From contig JAISMF010000047.1 of assembly GCA_031276865.1 (NCBI GenBank), forward strand, positions 1-37,581: a DNA stretch of 37,581 nucleotides, written 5' to 3'. Positions 17,332 to 26,928 of the stretch are shown one piece after another (within the stretch, counting starts at the first letter, position 1; each line of letters opens with the position of its first letter). The position numbers and the translations under genes are program-made. This DNA is from Deltaproteobacteria bacterium. Lineage in GTDB: Bacteria; Desulfobacterota; Desulfarculia; Adiutricales; Adiutricaceae. The notes beneath the pieces were generated by a model, which was not told the origin of the DNA, made no database searches, and saw only the letters and a program-made list of their open reading frames with translations.

Positions 17332-20300
17332 ATGGGGGAGAAGAAAGAGAAGATCGGCGCGGTCCTGGTGGTGGGGGGCGGCATCGCCGGCATCCAGGCC
17401 TCCCTGGAGCTGGCCGAAATGGGTTTCTACGTCTACCTGGCGGAGAAGAACCCCGCCATCGGCGGGCGCATGGCCCAGCTGGACAAGGTCTTCCCGACCA
17501 ACGACTGCTCCATGTGCATAATCTCGCCGAAGTTGAACGACATCGGCGGGCACATAAACATCGAGCCCCTGAACAACGCCGAGCTTTTGGAGCTTTCGGG
17601 CGAGGCGGGAAACTTCAAGGCGCGGATCCTCCAGCGGCCCAGGTATCTGGACGGCGACAAGTGCACCGCCTGCGGCGACTGTCTGAAGGTCTGTCCGGTG
17701 GATCTCCCCAACGAGTTCAACGAGGGCTTAAACGAAAGGAAGGTCGCCTACAAGACCTACGCCCAGGCGTACCCTAACTCCTTTTCCCTCACGAAGGAGT
17801 CCGTGAGCCCCTGCGTCGTGAGCTGCCCCGCCCACGTGAACGCCCACGCCTACGTCTCCCTGGCGGGCCAGGGCCGCTTCCAGGAGGCTTTGGAGGTCGT
17901 TTTGGACGTCCTTCCCCTCCCCGGAACCCTGGGGAGGATCTGCGCCCACCCTTGCGAGGCGAAATGCCGCCGGGGCCTCCTCGAGGGACCCCTGGATATA
18001 AAAAACATCAAACGCCTCGCGGCCGAGCGGGGAAATTTGGAGGCGGCCGGAAAAGAAATCTTCCGGGAGCCTTTAAAGGAGGGCCTCTGCGCGGTGGTGG
18101 GTTCCGGGCCCGCGGGCCTCAGCGCCGTCTATCATTTAAGAAGGCTGGGGATTAAAAGCGTGATCTTCGAAAAGGAGAGGGTGGCCGGCGGCGCCCTGCG
18201 CCTGGGCGTCCCCGACTACCGCCTGCCGCCGGAAAAGCTCCAAGAGGAGATAGACTTTATTTTAGGCTTCTCCGAAGCCGAGATCCGCTTCGAAAAGGCC
18301 CTGGGCCGGGATTTCACTCTCGACTCCCTTTTCCAGGACGGTTTCAAGGCGGTTTTCCTGGCCACGGGCGCGCATCGGGACCAGGGTCTGACGCTCGCGG
18401 GATCGGATCCCGGCCTCGTGGTCTCCGGGGTCTCCTTTCTGAAGAAAGTGAACCTCCCGGATCAATTTGATGGCGAGCCGCTTCCGGATCTTAAAGGGAA
18501 AAAGGTCCTGGTGTTGGGCGGCGGAAACGTCGCCCTGGATTCCGCCCGCTCGGCCGTCCGCCTGGGGGCGGAGGTGACTTTGGCCTACCGCCGCGGCCGG
18601 GACGCCATGCCCGCCTGGCCCTGGGAGGTGGAGGAGGCCGAGGAGGAGGGCGTTCGGCTCCTCTTTTGGCGGGCGCCTTTGAAGTTTCAAAAGAAAAAGG
18701 GGAGGATCTACTCCTCCCTGGTCCGGACCCGGGCCGCGGGGGGCGACCCCAAAGATAGGCGGGCGGCTTTGGAAAACGATCTTGGGGACGTTTTACGGGA
18801 GTCCTTCGATCTGGTGGTGGGCGCCACGGGGCAGCTCCCTTCAAGCGAGGCCCTGAAAAACGAGTCCGGGATAAGGTTCGGCCGGGGCGGCCGGGTGGAA
18901 AGCGATCCCCTGACCATGGAGACCGGAAGGGCCGGGGTCTTCGCCGGCGGCGATCTCTCTTTGGGACCGGCCTTGGCCATAGACGCCGTGGCCGCCGGCA
19001 AGGCGGCCGCGCTCTCCATTTCCCGTCATCTGGCCGGAGAGGATCTCCGGCGGGGCCGGGAGGAGATGAAATTTACCGGAGACGAACGCTACCGTGAACT
19101 CCCCGAGGGCGGACATTACCGGAACAAGGTCGTTTTAAGACCGCCCAGGGAGAGGGTGAAGGATTTTAACGAGTTCGATCCGGGCCTAACCCTTGAGGCT
19201 GGAACGGACGAGGCCCGGCGCTGCGCCGCCTGCGGGGCCTGCTGCAACTGCTATCGGTGCGTGAAGGCCTGCCTCCCCGGGGCCCTCACCCGGGAAACCC
19301 ACCTCGAAGAGAGCCGGATTTTGGATCTGGAGGTGGGGGCGGTGGTCTTGGCCTCCGGCTTCGCTCCCTTCGAACCCGGAACGGAGGCCTCCTGGCGTTA
19401 CCTGGACAGCCCCAACGTCGTGACCGCTTTGGAGTTCGAAAGGATCCTCTCCGCCTCCGGCCCCTTCAAGGGCCGCATGGTGAGGCCCGGGGACGAAAAG
19501 GAGCCCCGTAAAATCGCCTGGATCCAGTGCGTCGGCTCCCGGGAGGCCAACCGCTGCGACCGCGGGTACTGCTCCTCCGTCTGCTGCATGTACGCCATGA
19601 AGGAGGCGGTGGTGGCCATGGAGCACGCCGGCGGACCCGACAAGCTCCAGGGGACGATCTTCCACATGGACATCCGCGCCCACGGAAAAGATTTCGAGAA
19701 GTACTACAACCGGGCCAAGGAAAGCGGCGTGCGCTTCACGCGCTCCAGGATCCACACCCTGACGCCGCTCCCCGACGGGGATTTGCGGGTGGAGTACATC
19801 GATGAAAAGGGCGGGAAGATTTCCGAAACCTTCGACATGGTCGTCCTTTCCATCGGGATCCAGCCGCCCGGGGGACTCAAAAAGACGGCTGAGATTCTGG
19901 GGGTGGACTTAAACGAGGAGGGCTTCGTCCGCGCCGGAGACTTCGATCTGGTCCGGACCAACCGGAGCGGAATTTACGCCTGCGGCGCCGCGACCGAGCC
20001 CAAGGACATACCCGCGACCGTGGTGGAGGCCCAGGCCGCGGCCGCGGCAGCGGCCTCGGGCGTCGCCGAGGTCAGGTTCACCCGGACCAAGACCCGCTTC
20101 TACCCCGAGGAGAGGGACAGCTCCGGAGAGGCGCCCAGGATCGGGGTCTTCGTCTGCCACTGCGGCATCAACATCGCCTCGGTGGTGGACGTGGAGAGCG
20201 TGGCGGAGTACGCCCGCTCCCTTCCCTTCGTGGAACTGAGCTCCACCAACCTCTTCACCTGCTCTTCGGACACCCAGGCCAAGATCCGGGACGCCATCGT

Positions 20301-21858
20301 CGAGCGCTCCTTAAACCGGGTGGTGGTGGCCTCCTGCTCGCCCAGGACCCACGAGGCCATGTTCCGGGAGACCCTGGCCCAGGCGGGCTTGAACAAATTC
20401 CTCTTCGAGATGGCCAACATCCGCGACCAGGACTCCTGGGTGCACCAAAAGGAGCCCGAGCGGGCCACGGCCAAGGCCAAGGATCTGGTGCGGGGGGCGG
20501 TGGCCAAGGCCGCCTTTTTGGAGCCCATGTTCCTCACCCGCATGGATTTAACCCCCGAGGCCCTGGTGGTGGGGGGCGGCGTGGCCGGCATGAGCGCGGC
20601 CCTCTCGCTCGCGAATTTGGGCTTCAAGACCAGCCTGTTGGAAAGGGAGGCCAAGCTGGGGGGGAACGCCTTCAAGGTCTTTTCCAGGGACAAGGACGTC
20701 GAGGCCTACGCCCGGGATCTGGTGGACATGGTTTCCAAGCACCCCCTAATCGATTTAAGGCTCTCCTCGTATCCGGTGAGTTCCACGGGTTTCCTGGGAA
20801 ACTTCGAAACCCGGGTGAAGGGTCCGGAGGGGGAGTCCGTCATCAAGCACGGGGCCGCCATTCTGGCCCCCGGGGGAAAGCAGCACGTCCCCTCCCTGTA
20901 CCGCTACGGCGAGCACCCCCGGATCGTTTTAACTTTGGACATGGACGGGATGCTTAAAGAGGACCATCCGGCTTTGAAAGAGGGAGCTCCCATAGTGACC
21001 TTCGTCCAGTGCGTGGAGAGCCGCACCCCACAGCGCCCCTACTGCTCCCGGGTCTGCTGCTCCCACAGTTTGGACAGCGCCTTGGCCATTCTGGACAGGA
21101 ACCCCCGGGCCAGGATCTTCTTCCTTATAAGGGAGATGCGCTCCTACGGCTTCAGGGAGAAGAAATACGAGGAGGCCAGGCGTCGGGGGGTGATCTTCAT
21201 CCGCTACGATTTGGAAAAGCTCCCCGAGGTGAGTCTTTCTTCCGCGGGCGGGATAGTGGTGACGGCCGAGGATCAGGTGCTGCATCGGCCTCTTTCCATC
21301 GAAACCGACTACCTCGTCTTGGCGGGCGGAGTGGATCCCGCGCCCATGAAAGAGGAGATAGTGGAGGTCTTCAAAGGGCAGTTGAACGCCGAAGGCTTCC
21401 TTTTGGAGGCGCATTTGAAACTGCGCCCGGTGGACCTCGCGACGGACGGCCAGTACATGGCCGGACTCGCCCACTATCCCAAGCCGGTGGAGGAGACCAT
21501 CGCCCAGGCCCGGGCCGCCGCCGCCCGGGCGGCGGGGGTTTTGGCCAAGCCCTACGTCATGGTGGGCGGCGTGGTGGCGGAGGTGGATCCGGACAAATGC
21601 GCCGCCTGCTGCACCTGCGTGCGGGCCTGCCCCTTAAGGGTTCCGAAGATCGTGGGAAACGAGAAGGATCCGGCCCTTCCGGGCCACGCCTTCATGGAGC
21701 CCGCCATCTGCCAGGGCTGCGGAGTCTGCGTGGGGGAGTGCCCGGGAAAGGCCATCAAGCTCTGCTTCTTCTCCGACGAGCAGCTCTTGGCCAAAGTGGG
21801 GGCCCTCTCCGGGGACTCCCTGGAAGGGGAGGGCCGCGGGGCCCTTTCCCTGAAGTGA
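17332..21858 (+). CDS. hdrA: HdrA-like flavoprotein: HdrA / NfnB-GltD insert / second HdrA fusion
   Basis: This 1508-residue cytoplasmic electron-transfer flavoprotein is a fusion. An HdrA FAD fold begins at residue 13 (VVGGGIAGI), with C59/C62 and a ferredoxin motif CTACGDCLKVCP at 111. A GltD/NfnB-like module is inserted at about 150-600: cysteines 161, 165, 204, 208 and 212, then GSGPAGL near 258 for FAD and VLGGGNVAL near 394 for NAD(P)H. The first HdrA resumes with CAACGACCNC at 631. A second HdrA begins near 940 (VCHCG), has its FAD loop VVGGGVAGM near 1078, and ends with two [4Fe-4S] motifs at 1423 and 1460. In acetogens such as Moorella, HdrA works with MvhD and MetFV. Here hdrB and hdrC are absent, and the insert suggests NAD(P)H as donor. 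The reaction is inferred; the domains are clear. Confidence 0.9.
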   Translation: MGEKKEKIGAVLVVGGGIAGIQASLELAEMGFYVYLAEKNPAIGGRMAQLDKVFPTNDCSMCIISPKLNDIGGHINIEPLNNAELLELSGEAGNFKARILQRPRYLDGDKCTACGDCLKVCPVDLPNEFNEGLNERKVAYKTYAQAYPNSFSLTKESVSPCVVSCPAHVNAHAYVSLAGQGRFQEALEVVLDVLPLPGTLGRICAHPCEAKCRRGLLEGPLDIKNIKRLAAERGNLEAAGKEIFREPLKEGLCAVVGSGPAGLSAVYHLRRLGIKSVIFEKERVAGGALRLGVPDYRLPPEKLQEEIDFILGFSEAEIRFEKALGRDFTLDSLFQDGFKAVFLATGAHRDQGLTLAGSDPGLVVSGVSFLKKVNLPDQFDGEPLPDLKGKKVLVLGGGNVALDSARSAVRLGAEVTLAYRRGRDAMPAWPWEVEEAEEEGVRLLFWRAPLKFQKKKGRIYSSLVRTRAAGGDPKDRRAALENDLGDVLRESFDLVVGATGQLPSSEALKNESGIRFGRGGRVESDPLTMETGRAGVFAGGDLSLGPALAIDAVAAGKAAALSISRHLAGEDLRRGREEMKFTGDERYRELPEGGHYRNKVVLRPPRERVKDFNEFDPGLTLEAGTDEARRCAACGACCNCYRCVKACLPGALTRETHLEESRILDLEVGAVVLASGFAPFEPGTEASWRYLDSPNVVTALEFERILSASGPFKGRMVRPGDEKEPRKIAWIQCVGSREANRCDRGYCSSVCCMYAMKEAVVAMEHAGGPDKLQGTIFHMDIRAHGKDFEKYYNRAKESGVRFTRSRIHTLTPLPDGDLRVEYIDEKGGKISETFDMVVLSIGIQPPGGLKKTAEILGVDLNEEGFVRAGDFDLVRTNRSGIYACGAATEPKDIPATVVEAQAAAAAAASGVAEVRFTRTKTRFYPEERDSSGEAPRIGVFVCHCGINIASVVDVESVAEYARSLPFVELSSTNLFTCSSDTQAKIRDAIVERSLNRVVVASCSPRTHEAMFRETLAQAGLNKFLFEMANIRDQDSWVHQKEPERATAKAKDLVRGAVAKAAFLEPMFLTRMDLTPEALVVGGGVAGMSAALSLANLGFKTSLLEREAKLGGNAFKVFSRDKDVEAYARDLVDMVSKHPLIDLRLSSYPVSSTGFLGNFETRVKGPEGESVIKHGAAILAPGGKQHVPSLYRYGEHPRIVLTLDMDGMLKEDHPALKEGAPIVTFVQCVESRTPQRPYCSRVCCSHSLDSALAILDRNPRARIFFLIREMRSYGFREKKYEEARRRGVIFIRYDLEKLPEVSLSSAGGIVVTAEDQVLHRPLSIETDYLVLAGGVDPAPMKEEIVEVFKGQLNAEGFLLEAHLKLRPVDLATDGQYMAGLAHYPKPVEETIAQARAAAARAAGVLAKPYVMVGGVVAEVDPDKCAACCTCVRACPLRVPKIVGNEKDPALPGHAFMEPAICQGCGVCVGECPGKAIKLCFFSDEQLLAKVGALSGDSLEGEGRGALSLK

Positions 21859-21874
21859 CGAAGGATGGTGGCCT

Positions 21875-22315
21875 ATGACGACCCAAACGGCTGAAAACGC
21901 CCCCGCCCCCGGGCGGGAGCCGAGGATAATAGCCTTCTGCTGCCAGTACTGCGCCTACAGCGCCGCCGACATGGCGGGGTCCATGCGGCTGCAGTACCCC
22001 CCCGAAGTGGAGATCGTGCTCATTCCCTGCACCGGCCGCTTCGACGTCATTTTGGCTTTGCGCGCCCTGGAGAAGGGGGCCGACGGAGTCTACGTGGCGG
22101 GCTGCCTGGAGGGGAACTGCCACTTTCTGGACGGGAACATCCGAGCCAGAAAGAGGGTGAACTACCTCAAAAAGGAGCTGGAGTCCGTGGGGATAGATCC
22201 CGGGAGGCTGGAGATGTACAACCTCTCCGCGTCCCAGGGGCCCAGGTTCGCGGAGATAGCGGCGGAGTTTTACGGCCGCGTGAGGGATCTGGGGCCGCTC
22301 CATAAGAACCCTTGA
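21875..22315 (+). CDS. mvhD: MvhD-type hydrogenase iron-sulfur subunit
   Basis: This 146-residue [2Fe-2S] protein passes electrons between HdrA and a partner oxidoreductase. Its family signature is intact: FCCQYCAYSAADMAG near the N-terminus, then PCTGRFD and GCLEGNCHF. It starts 16 bases after hdrA with GAAGGATGG upstream, so the two are co-transcribed. No hydrogenase genes are adjacent. In this operon it is therefore more likely a link between the HdrA fusion and MetV/MetF than a hydrogenase subunit. Confidence 0.9.
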   Translation: MTTQTAENAPAPGREPRIIAFCCQYCAYSAADMAGSMRLQYPPEVEIVLIPCTGRFDVILALRALEKGADGVYVAGCLEGNCHFLDGNIRARKRVNYLKKELESVGIDPGRLEMYNLSASQGPRFAEIAAEFYGRVRDLGPLHKNP

Positions 22316-22525
22316 ACCCGGGGGAGACATCTTTAAGGCTTGATGAAGGACCGGTAAAGATCGAAAACCTTGGAAAATTCCGGACAACTTCGCTCCGGGG
22401 GAGTTTTTTCCGGACCTTTAACCGGGATCCGGGCGCTTTTTTTGGGATTCCGGGCGGGTTGTATAGGTCACGGCGGCCGGAAAAGCCAGGATATGTCAAT
22501 TCAAACGAAACGCTAAGGTGGGAAA

Positions 22526-23203
22526 ATGATCATCGCCGAAAGAAAACCCGTGGAGGAAATCAAGGGTTTCATCCGGGACAAGAAGAGAGCGCTCCTCATA
22601 GGCTGCCGCGGCTGCGTGACTGTTTGCAACGCCGGCGGCGTTAAGGAGGTGGAGATACTCGCCTCGCTGCTTAGACTCGACGCGAAGAAGGACGACGTCG
22701 ATTTGACGGTGGACGAGCTCACTTTGGAGCGGCAGTGCGACCCCGAGTACATCGAGGAGCTCGCCTCGCTTACGGGGGGGAAGTACGACGCCATTCTTTC
22801 CATGGCCTGCTCCATCGGTCCGCAGTTCATAGCCAGGCGCTACCCGGGGGAACAGGTCTACCCCGTTTTAAACACCTGCTTTTTAGGAGGCGCCATGGCG
22901 CACGGGATCTGGGCCGAGCACTGCCAGGCCTGCGGGAACTGCGTCATTCACCTTTTCGGCGGACTCTGCCCCATAGCCCGCTGCGCGAAAAGCCTGTTAA
23001 ACGGGCCCTGCGGCGGATCCGCGGGCGGAAAATGCGAGGTGTCCGATCAGATAGACTGCGTCTGGCACCTCATAGTCGCGAAGCACATGGAGGCCGGCGC
23101 TCTGGACAGGCTTTTGGAGGTGGACCTCTTAAAGGACTGGAGGACGTCCAGGGACGGGGGACCCAGGAAAATCACGCGCGAGGAGCTTGTGAAAAATGAC
23201 TAG
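22526..23203 (+). CDS. metV: MetV: iron-sulfur partner of methylene-THF reductase
   Basis: This 225-residue cysteine-rich protein is of the methylenetetrahydrofolate reductase C-terminal/MetV family. The N-terminal part has GCRGCVTVCNAGG. The C-terminal part packs cysteines in HCQACGNC, GGLCPIARC, NGPCGG and GGKCEV, consistent with Fe-S and/or zinc sites. MetV forms a complex with MetF in acetogens and is needed for its electron input. The ATG has AAGGTGG just upstream. A 210-base gap separates it from mvhD. Its TAG stop overlaps the metF start by eight bases, implying coupled translation. Confidence 0.9.
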   Translation: MIIAERKPVEEIKGFIRDKKRALLIGCRGCVTVCNAGGVKEVEILASLLRLDAKKDDVDLTVDELTLERQCDPEYIEELASLTGGKYDAILSMACSIGPQFIARRYPGEQVYPVLNTCFLGGAMAHGIWAEHCQACGNCVIHLFGGLCPIARCAKSLLNGPCGGSAGGKCEVSDQIDCVWHLIVAKHMEAGALDRLLEVDLLKDWRTSRDGGPRKITREELVKND

Positions 23204-24137
23204 ACCACTACGAAGCGGGAGCCGGCTGGAAAAAGTCCTCTCCGCCGGGCATTTCGCCGTGACCGGCGAGCTGGGCCCCCCCCGACACGCGCGCGCGGAG
23301 GATGTGAGGGAAAAGGTCCATCACCTTTTGGGAAACGTGGACTCCGTGAACATCACCGACAACCAAACCGCCGTCGTGCGCATGGCCTCCATGGCCGCGA
23401 GCGTGCTCGCCCAAAAGGAGGGCTTGGAGGCCAACATGCAGATGGTCTGCCGGGACCGCAACCGCATCGCCATGCAGTCGGACATCTTGGGCGCCGCGGC
23501 TTTGGGAATCAAAAATCTACTAATCCTCTCGGGCGATCATCAGTGTTTCGGCGACCACCCCGAGGCGAAAAACGTCTACGATTTGGATTCCGTGAACCTC
23601 ATCCGCGTTTTAAAACTCATGCGCGACGAGGGGCGGCTTTTAAGCGGCCACGAGCTCCCCCCGGACGGAAGACCGGCTCTTTTTATCGGGGCGGCCTACA
23701 ACCCCTTCGCCGATCCCGAGGACTACCGGGTGATCAGGGCGGCCAAAAAAGTGAAGGCCGGAGCCGACTTCATGCAGAGCCAGTGCGTTTACGATATGCC
23801 GAGGTTTAGGAAGTTCATGGAAAGGGCCGTGGACATGGGTCTTACCGAAGAATGTTACTTCATGGCCGGAGTCACCCCCTTGAAGTCTTTAGGCATGGCC
23901 AAATACATGAAAAACAAGGTGCCCGGCATCACCATGCCGGATAGCTACATCGACAGGCTCAAAGGCGTGCCCAAGGAGAAGCAGCCGGACGAGGGCGTAA
24001 ACATCGCCTGCGAGCAGATCCAGGAGTTCAAGGAGATGAAGGGCTTAGCCGGGGTGCACCTCATGCTGGTCGAGTGGGAGCACATGGTGCCAAGGATCGT
24101 GAAGCAGGCCGGGCTCGTTCCCCGGCCCCGGATCTGA
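23196..24137 (+). CDS. metF: 5,10-methylenetetrahydrofolate reductase MetF
   Basis: This 313-residue flavin TIM-barrel enzyme reduces methylene-THF to methyl-THF, the last step of the methyl branch of the Wood-Ljungdahl pathway. The start region VTGELGPPRHARAEDV holds the conserved catalytic Glu region. NITDNQTAVVRMASMA and LLILSGDH, the folate/FAD-site segments, follow, and QSQCVYDMPRF is further on. It overlaps metV and ends just before a strong terminator, so it closes the operon. The context (metV, mvhD, hdrA) indicates a catabolic, electron-bifurcating or ferredoxin-linked role instead of the NADH-only biosynthetic form. Confidence 0.92.
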   Translation: MTRPLRSGSRLEKVLSAGHFAVTGELGPPRHARAEDVREKVHHLLGNVDSVNITDNQTAVVRMASMAASVLAQKEGLEANMQMVCRDRNRIAMQSDILGAAALGIKNLLILSGDHQCFGDHPEAKNVYDLDSVNLIRVLKLMRDEGRLLSGHELPPDGRPALFIGAAYNPFADPEDYRVIRAAKKVKAGADFMQSQCVYDMPRFRKFMERAVDMGLTEECYFMAGVTPLKSLGMAKYMKNKVPGITMPDSYIDRLKGVPKEKQPDEGVNIACEQIQEFKEMKGLAGVHLMLVEWEHMVPRIVKQAGLVPRPRI

Positions 24138-24169
24138 TCTTAGGTTTCGTCTGTCTTTCAAAGGCTCAT

Positions 24170-24222
24170 CCGGATAACGGCGTTCAGGGAACACATGAAC
24201 GCCGTTATCCGGGAAAACGTTT
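24170..24222 (+). terminator. Terminator of the hdrA-metF operon
   Basis: A perfect 17-bp stem (CCGGATAACGGCGTTCA and its complement) encloses a nine-base loop and is followed by GAAAACGTTTTT. It lies 33 bases past the metF stop. Confidence 0.85.
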
Positions 24223-24458
24223 TTAGCGGGATTTGTTTTCCGGGCGGAAGGCCAGCTAAATAACGTTCGATTTCACTTCCCAGATTTTAAGCCGTAAGCG
24301 GAACTTTCCGGATGGAGGAATCTTTTTTCACGTCCGGTAAGGGGTGTTTTTTTTGGGAAAGGCCCCTTCCGCCGTTTTCCTTCCGATGGCGGTAAGTTTA
24401 CGCGGTCGATTTCGGGTAAAGGGATGATGAAAATTAAATCAAACGTCGGGGATGATTT

Positions 24459-25301
24459 ATGAGCGCGCTCAAAAACGCCGCCGAAACGGTCGAGGCGGTT
24501 CTTTCCATCGGAAAAAAGAAAACGGAGCTCGATTTCGGCCGGCACGTCGTTTTGGCCATCCTCGCCGGCGTCTACATCGGGTTCGGAGCGGCTCTGGCCC
24601 TGCGGGTCGCGGGCGATATGAACCCCGCGTGGGGAAACATCCTGAATTTCACCTTCGGCATGCTCTTTCCCATAGGCCTCCTCATGGTGCTCATCGCCGG
24701 GGCCTCGCTTTTCACCGGAGACGTCATGTACCTCCTTACCTCGTACGCCGGCGGAAGGGTGAGGGGAGCGGGCGTTTTAAAGGTGCTCGCGCTATCCTAC
24801 CTTGGAAATTTCCTAGGCTCGCTGTTTCTGGCCTGGCTGATCTTTAAATCCGGCGCCATGATGGCTCCGAAAGGCGACGGAACATATCCCCTGGCGGCCT
24901 ACGCCGTGAATCTCGCCAACGGTAAAACCGCCCTCCCGTTTTTCACGGCCTTCGTCCGCGGGGTGATTTGCAACTGGCTCGTGTGTCTGGCCATTTTCAT
25001 GAGCCTCGCGGCCCAGGACGGGGTCTCGAAAACCATTCTCATGTGGCCGCCCATCATGGCCTTCGTGACTCTGGGCATGGAGCACAGCGTGGCCAACATG
25101 TTTTTCATCCCGCTTGGTCTTTTCTTAGGCTCGTTTCAGGCGGTGGCGGAAAGCGGCGTGAAATTGAGCGCCACCTGGGGGACCTTTCTTATCGACAATT
25201 TGGTGCCGGTCACCCTGGGAAACATCGTGGGAGGGGCCTTCTTCGTGGGGCTGGCCTACCTCTACGCCGCCTCCCGGCCGAAAACCGTTCCGGAAAGCTA
25301 A
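24459..25301 (+). CDS. fdhC: Formate/nitrite channel (FNT family), FdhC/FocA-like
   Basis: This 280-residue, six-helix membrane channel belongs to the FNT family and probably carries formate. FNT marks are present: GASLFTGDVMYL, RGVICNWLVCLAIF, MEHSVANMFFIPLG and NLVPVTLGNIVGGAFF, with the conserved pore histidine in the EHSVAN segment. Nitrite or hydrosulfide cannot be excluded from sequence alone. The surrounding C1 genes (metF upstream, folD beyond the island) favour formate, as entry substrate or product of the Wood-Ljungdahl methyl branch. The ATG has GGGGATGA upstream. A 321-base leader separates it from metF and its terminator, so it needs its own promoter; none is obvious. Confidence 0.88.
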   Translation: MSALKNAAETVEAVLSIGKKKTELDFGRHVVLAILAGVYIGFGAALALRVAGDMNPAWGNILNFTFGMLFPIGLLMVLIAGASLFTGDVMYLLTSYAGGRVRGAGVLKVLALSYLGNFLGSLFLAWLIFKSGAMMAPKGDGTYPLAAYAVNLANGKTALPFFTAFVRGVICNWLVCLAIFMSLAAQDGVSKTILMWPPIMAFVTLGMEHSVANMFFIPLGLFLGSFQAVAESGVKLSATWGTFLIDNLVPVTLGNIVGGAFFVGLAYLYAASRPKTVPES

Positions 25302-25319
25302 AATATCTTTTTTAGCCCG

Positions 25320-25668
25320 CTAGCGCTTTCCCGCGTTTTATTCCGATAGTATATAAAATTGTGGCATGGGGAGGTTCCCTCACGCCACGTGTCGCCGAAA
25401 AACCACTGCGCTCTCCAGAAGACCTTGATATCGTCAAGAATTATGCGAATATTCGTACTTTAGAAGCGCGGGTGGCGGAAAGAGCAAAAATAGTGATGAC
25501 GCCGATTGAAGGCAAGCCAGATGCCGCCATAGCCAATGAACTATGGTTGCGCCCAATAAGGTGGGAATGCGGCGTTTACGATTTATCGAGCATGGGATTG
25601 AGAGCCTTTTCGATCTCCCCCGCCCAGACCGTCGCCAAAATACGACCTGATAGAGACCCGAATTGTCA
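25320..25668 (+). mobile_element. IS630-family remnant, left copy (5' end and HTH region)
   Basis: The copy begins at CTAGCGCTT and matches the reverse complement of 30382-30020 at roughly 85% by eye. The transposase start codon has changed to ACG (25382). The helix-turn-helix region is readable (GKPDAAIANELWLRP), as is the beginning of the RPG-type linker. Similarity to the right copy stops soon after GATAGAGACC, so the catalytic part is missing. It opens the AT-rich island, only 19 bases after fdhC. Confidence 0.75.
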
Positions 25669-25911
25669 TGAGAAACCCCGTAAATTGTGTAACGTTAATG
25701 AATTATGTTTACAACATACAACTGGTTTTATCACTATTTTAATATAAAGTATCCACCACATAAAACGCAAAAGTCCGAAGAACCTGATTTTTTACCTTGT
25801 TTTGACATGGTGGCGACCGCATTCCGCTTAGCCTCCCAGACCAGGTTCCCTGTCGGACTCTGTATTCCTTGGTTGATCTTTTTCTAAAATTACTGGCTTG
25901 CGCGGTCTTCT

Positions 25912-25949
25912 TTCAGCCGGTTATGCGAAATTTCGCATAACCGGCTGAA
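25912..25949. repeat. 38-bp perfect palindrome
   Basis: The left arm is TTCAGCCGGTTATGCGAAA and the right arm is its exact complement, with no loop. It is not followed by a T-run, so it is unlikely to be a terminator. It may be two element ends joined head to head or a recombinase site. Confidence 0.8.
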
Positions 25950-26171
25950 CAGGCTGTTCGCTTTGCTGTAATCGACAGACTCATCGCTCAAGGCGCGAGG
26001 AGCTTGAGAGGACGAGTTCGCTGCGGACGCCTGTGGACAGTCATAGCAACGCGCGCGAAACAAAATCAGCCCATTCCTTTCTCTACAGAGAGTATAATAG
26101 CCAACCGCAAAAAGATGGATGGCCTGTCGCTTCTTCCAAAAGAATCATATTCAATTTTGAGATAAGCTCAT

Positions 26172-26222
26172 TAAATCCGGCACATAAAGGTAAACTTTTA
26201 CCGCGCCGGATTTAGTTTTTTT
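26172..26222 (+). terminator. Two-stem rho-independent terminator
   Basis: The outer stem TAAATCCGG / CCGGATTTA encloses an inner stem GGTAAA / TTTACC and is followed by a run of seven T. It has no intact gene upstream, so it may belong to a decayed one. Confidence 0.65.
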
Positions 26223-26928
26223 AAGTGGCGAGGCATTGCTTTCCCAACAGCCGTCCTCATTGCTAATTACAGCGGAGATGGCGTGCAAATGGAAATTTAC
26301 GGTTGTATCTGAAGACGAAATGATTATGTCTCGCTGAAGCCGGCATATGGGCGTAAATTTGAATCGTATCAGTAGTACTAGACCGCATAAAGGATAAATA
26401 CTTTAGAATAAAAACGAATAATAAGCGTCAAATTGATGAAACCCATACAGTCTCAGGCAGATACAATAAAAGCAATCTAAAATTAGCATTATCAAGCCGA
26501 ATTTGCCAAATTAAGTCTTTTTATGCATTACTGGACTTGAATAATGGCTATTGACCACTAAATCTGCAATAATTATGATTATTATTAATAGTTTTGACTG
26601 TTTTTTTAAAAAATATAAGCCTGAACGATTGCCAGACAAAAAGCTGTTAATTTAATAAAATAAATATATTATATGTTAGTTAGATTAAATATTATCAAAT
26701 AACTGCTAAATTAAATTTTTAGTTAGCCCAAAAAATATTATCTAATATTGTCGTTTTCAATTGAATTCAGGCGATGCTCAATGCTATAATTATTTCACGG
26801 ATGCGGATCAAATCGTTATCCTTTCGGCATGTACATCACCTCCGCTCTTGAAGACCACGTTGTCCAGAATTCAGTCCTGAATTCACCACGTCGCGAGGAG
26901 CCTCTAGTCATGGAACTGTCAAATTCCG

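Larger units (their letters stand above)
25669..26928. other. AT-rich island segment without a supported gene
   Basis: Small frames at 25705-25887 and 26033-26215 show no recognisable family or ribosome site. The segment holds a 38-bp perfect palindrome, a terminator at 26172 and a short palindrome GAATTCAG-TC-CTGAATTC (26868-26885). The rest looks like decayed DNA. Confidence 0.5.

Noticed and set aside
26033..26215. 60-codon frame before the terminator at 26172
   Set aside because: It has no ribosome site or recognisable family, and it runs into the terminator stem itself.
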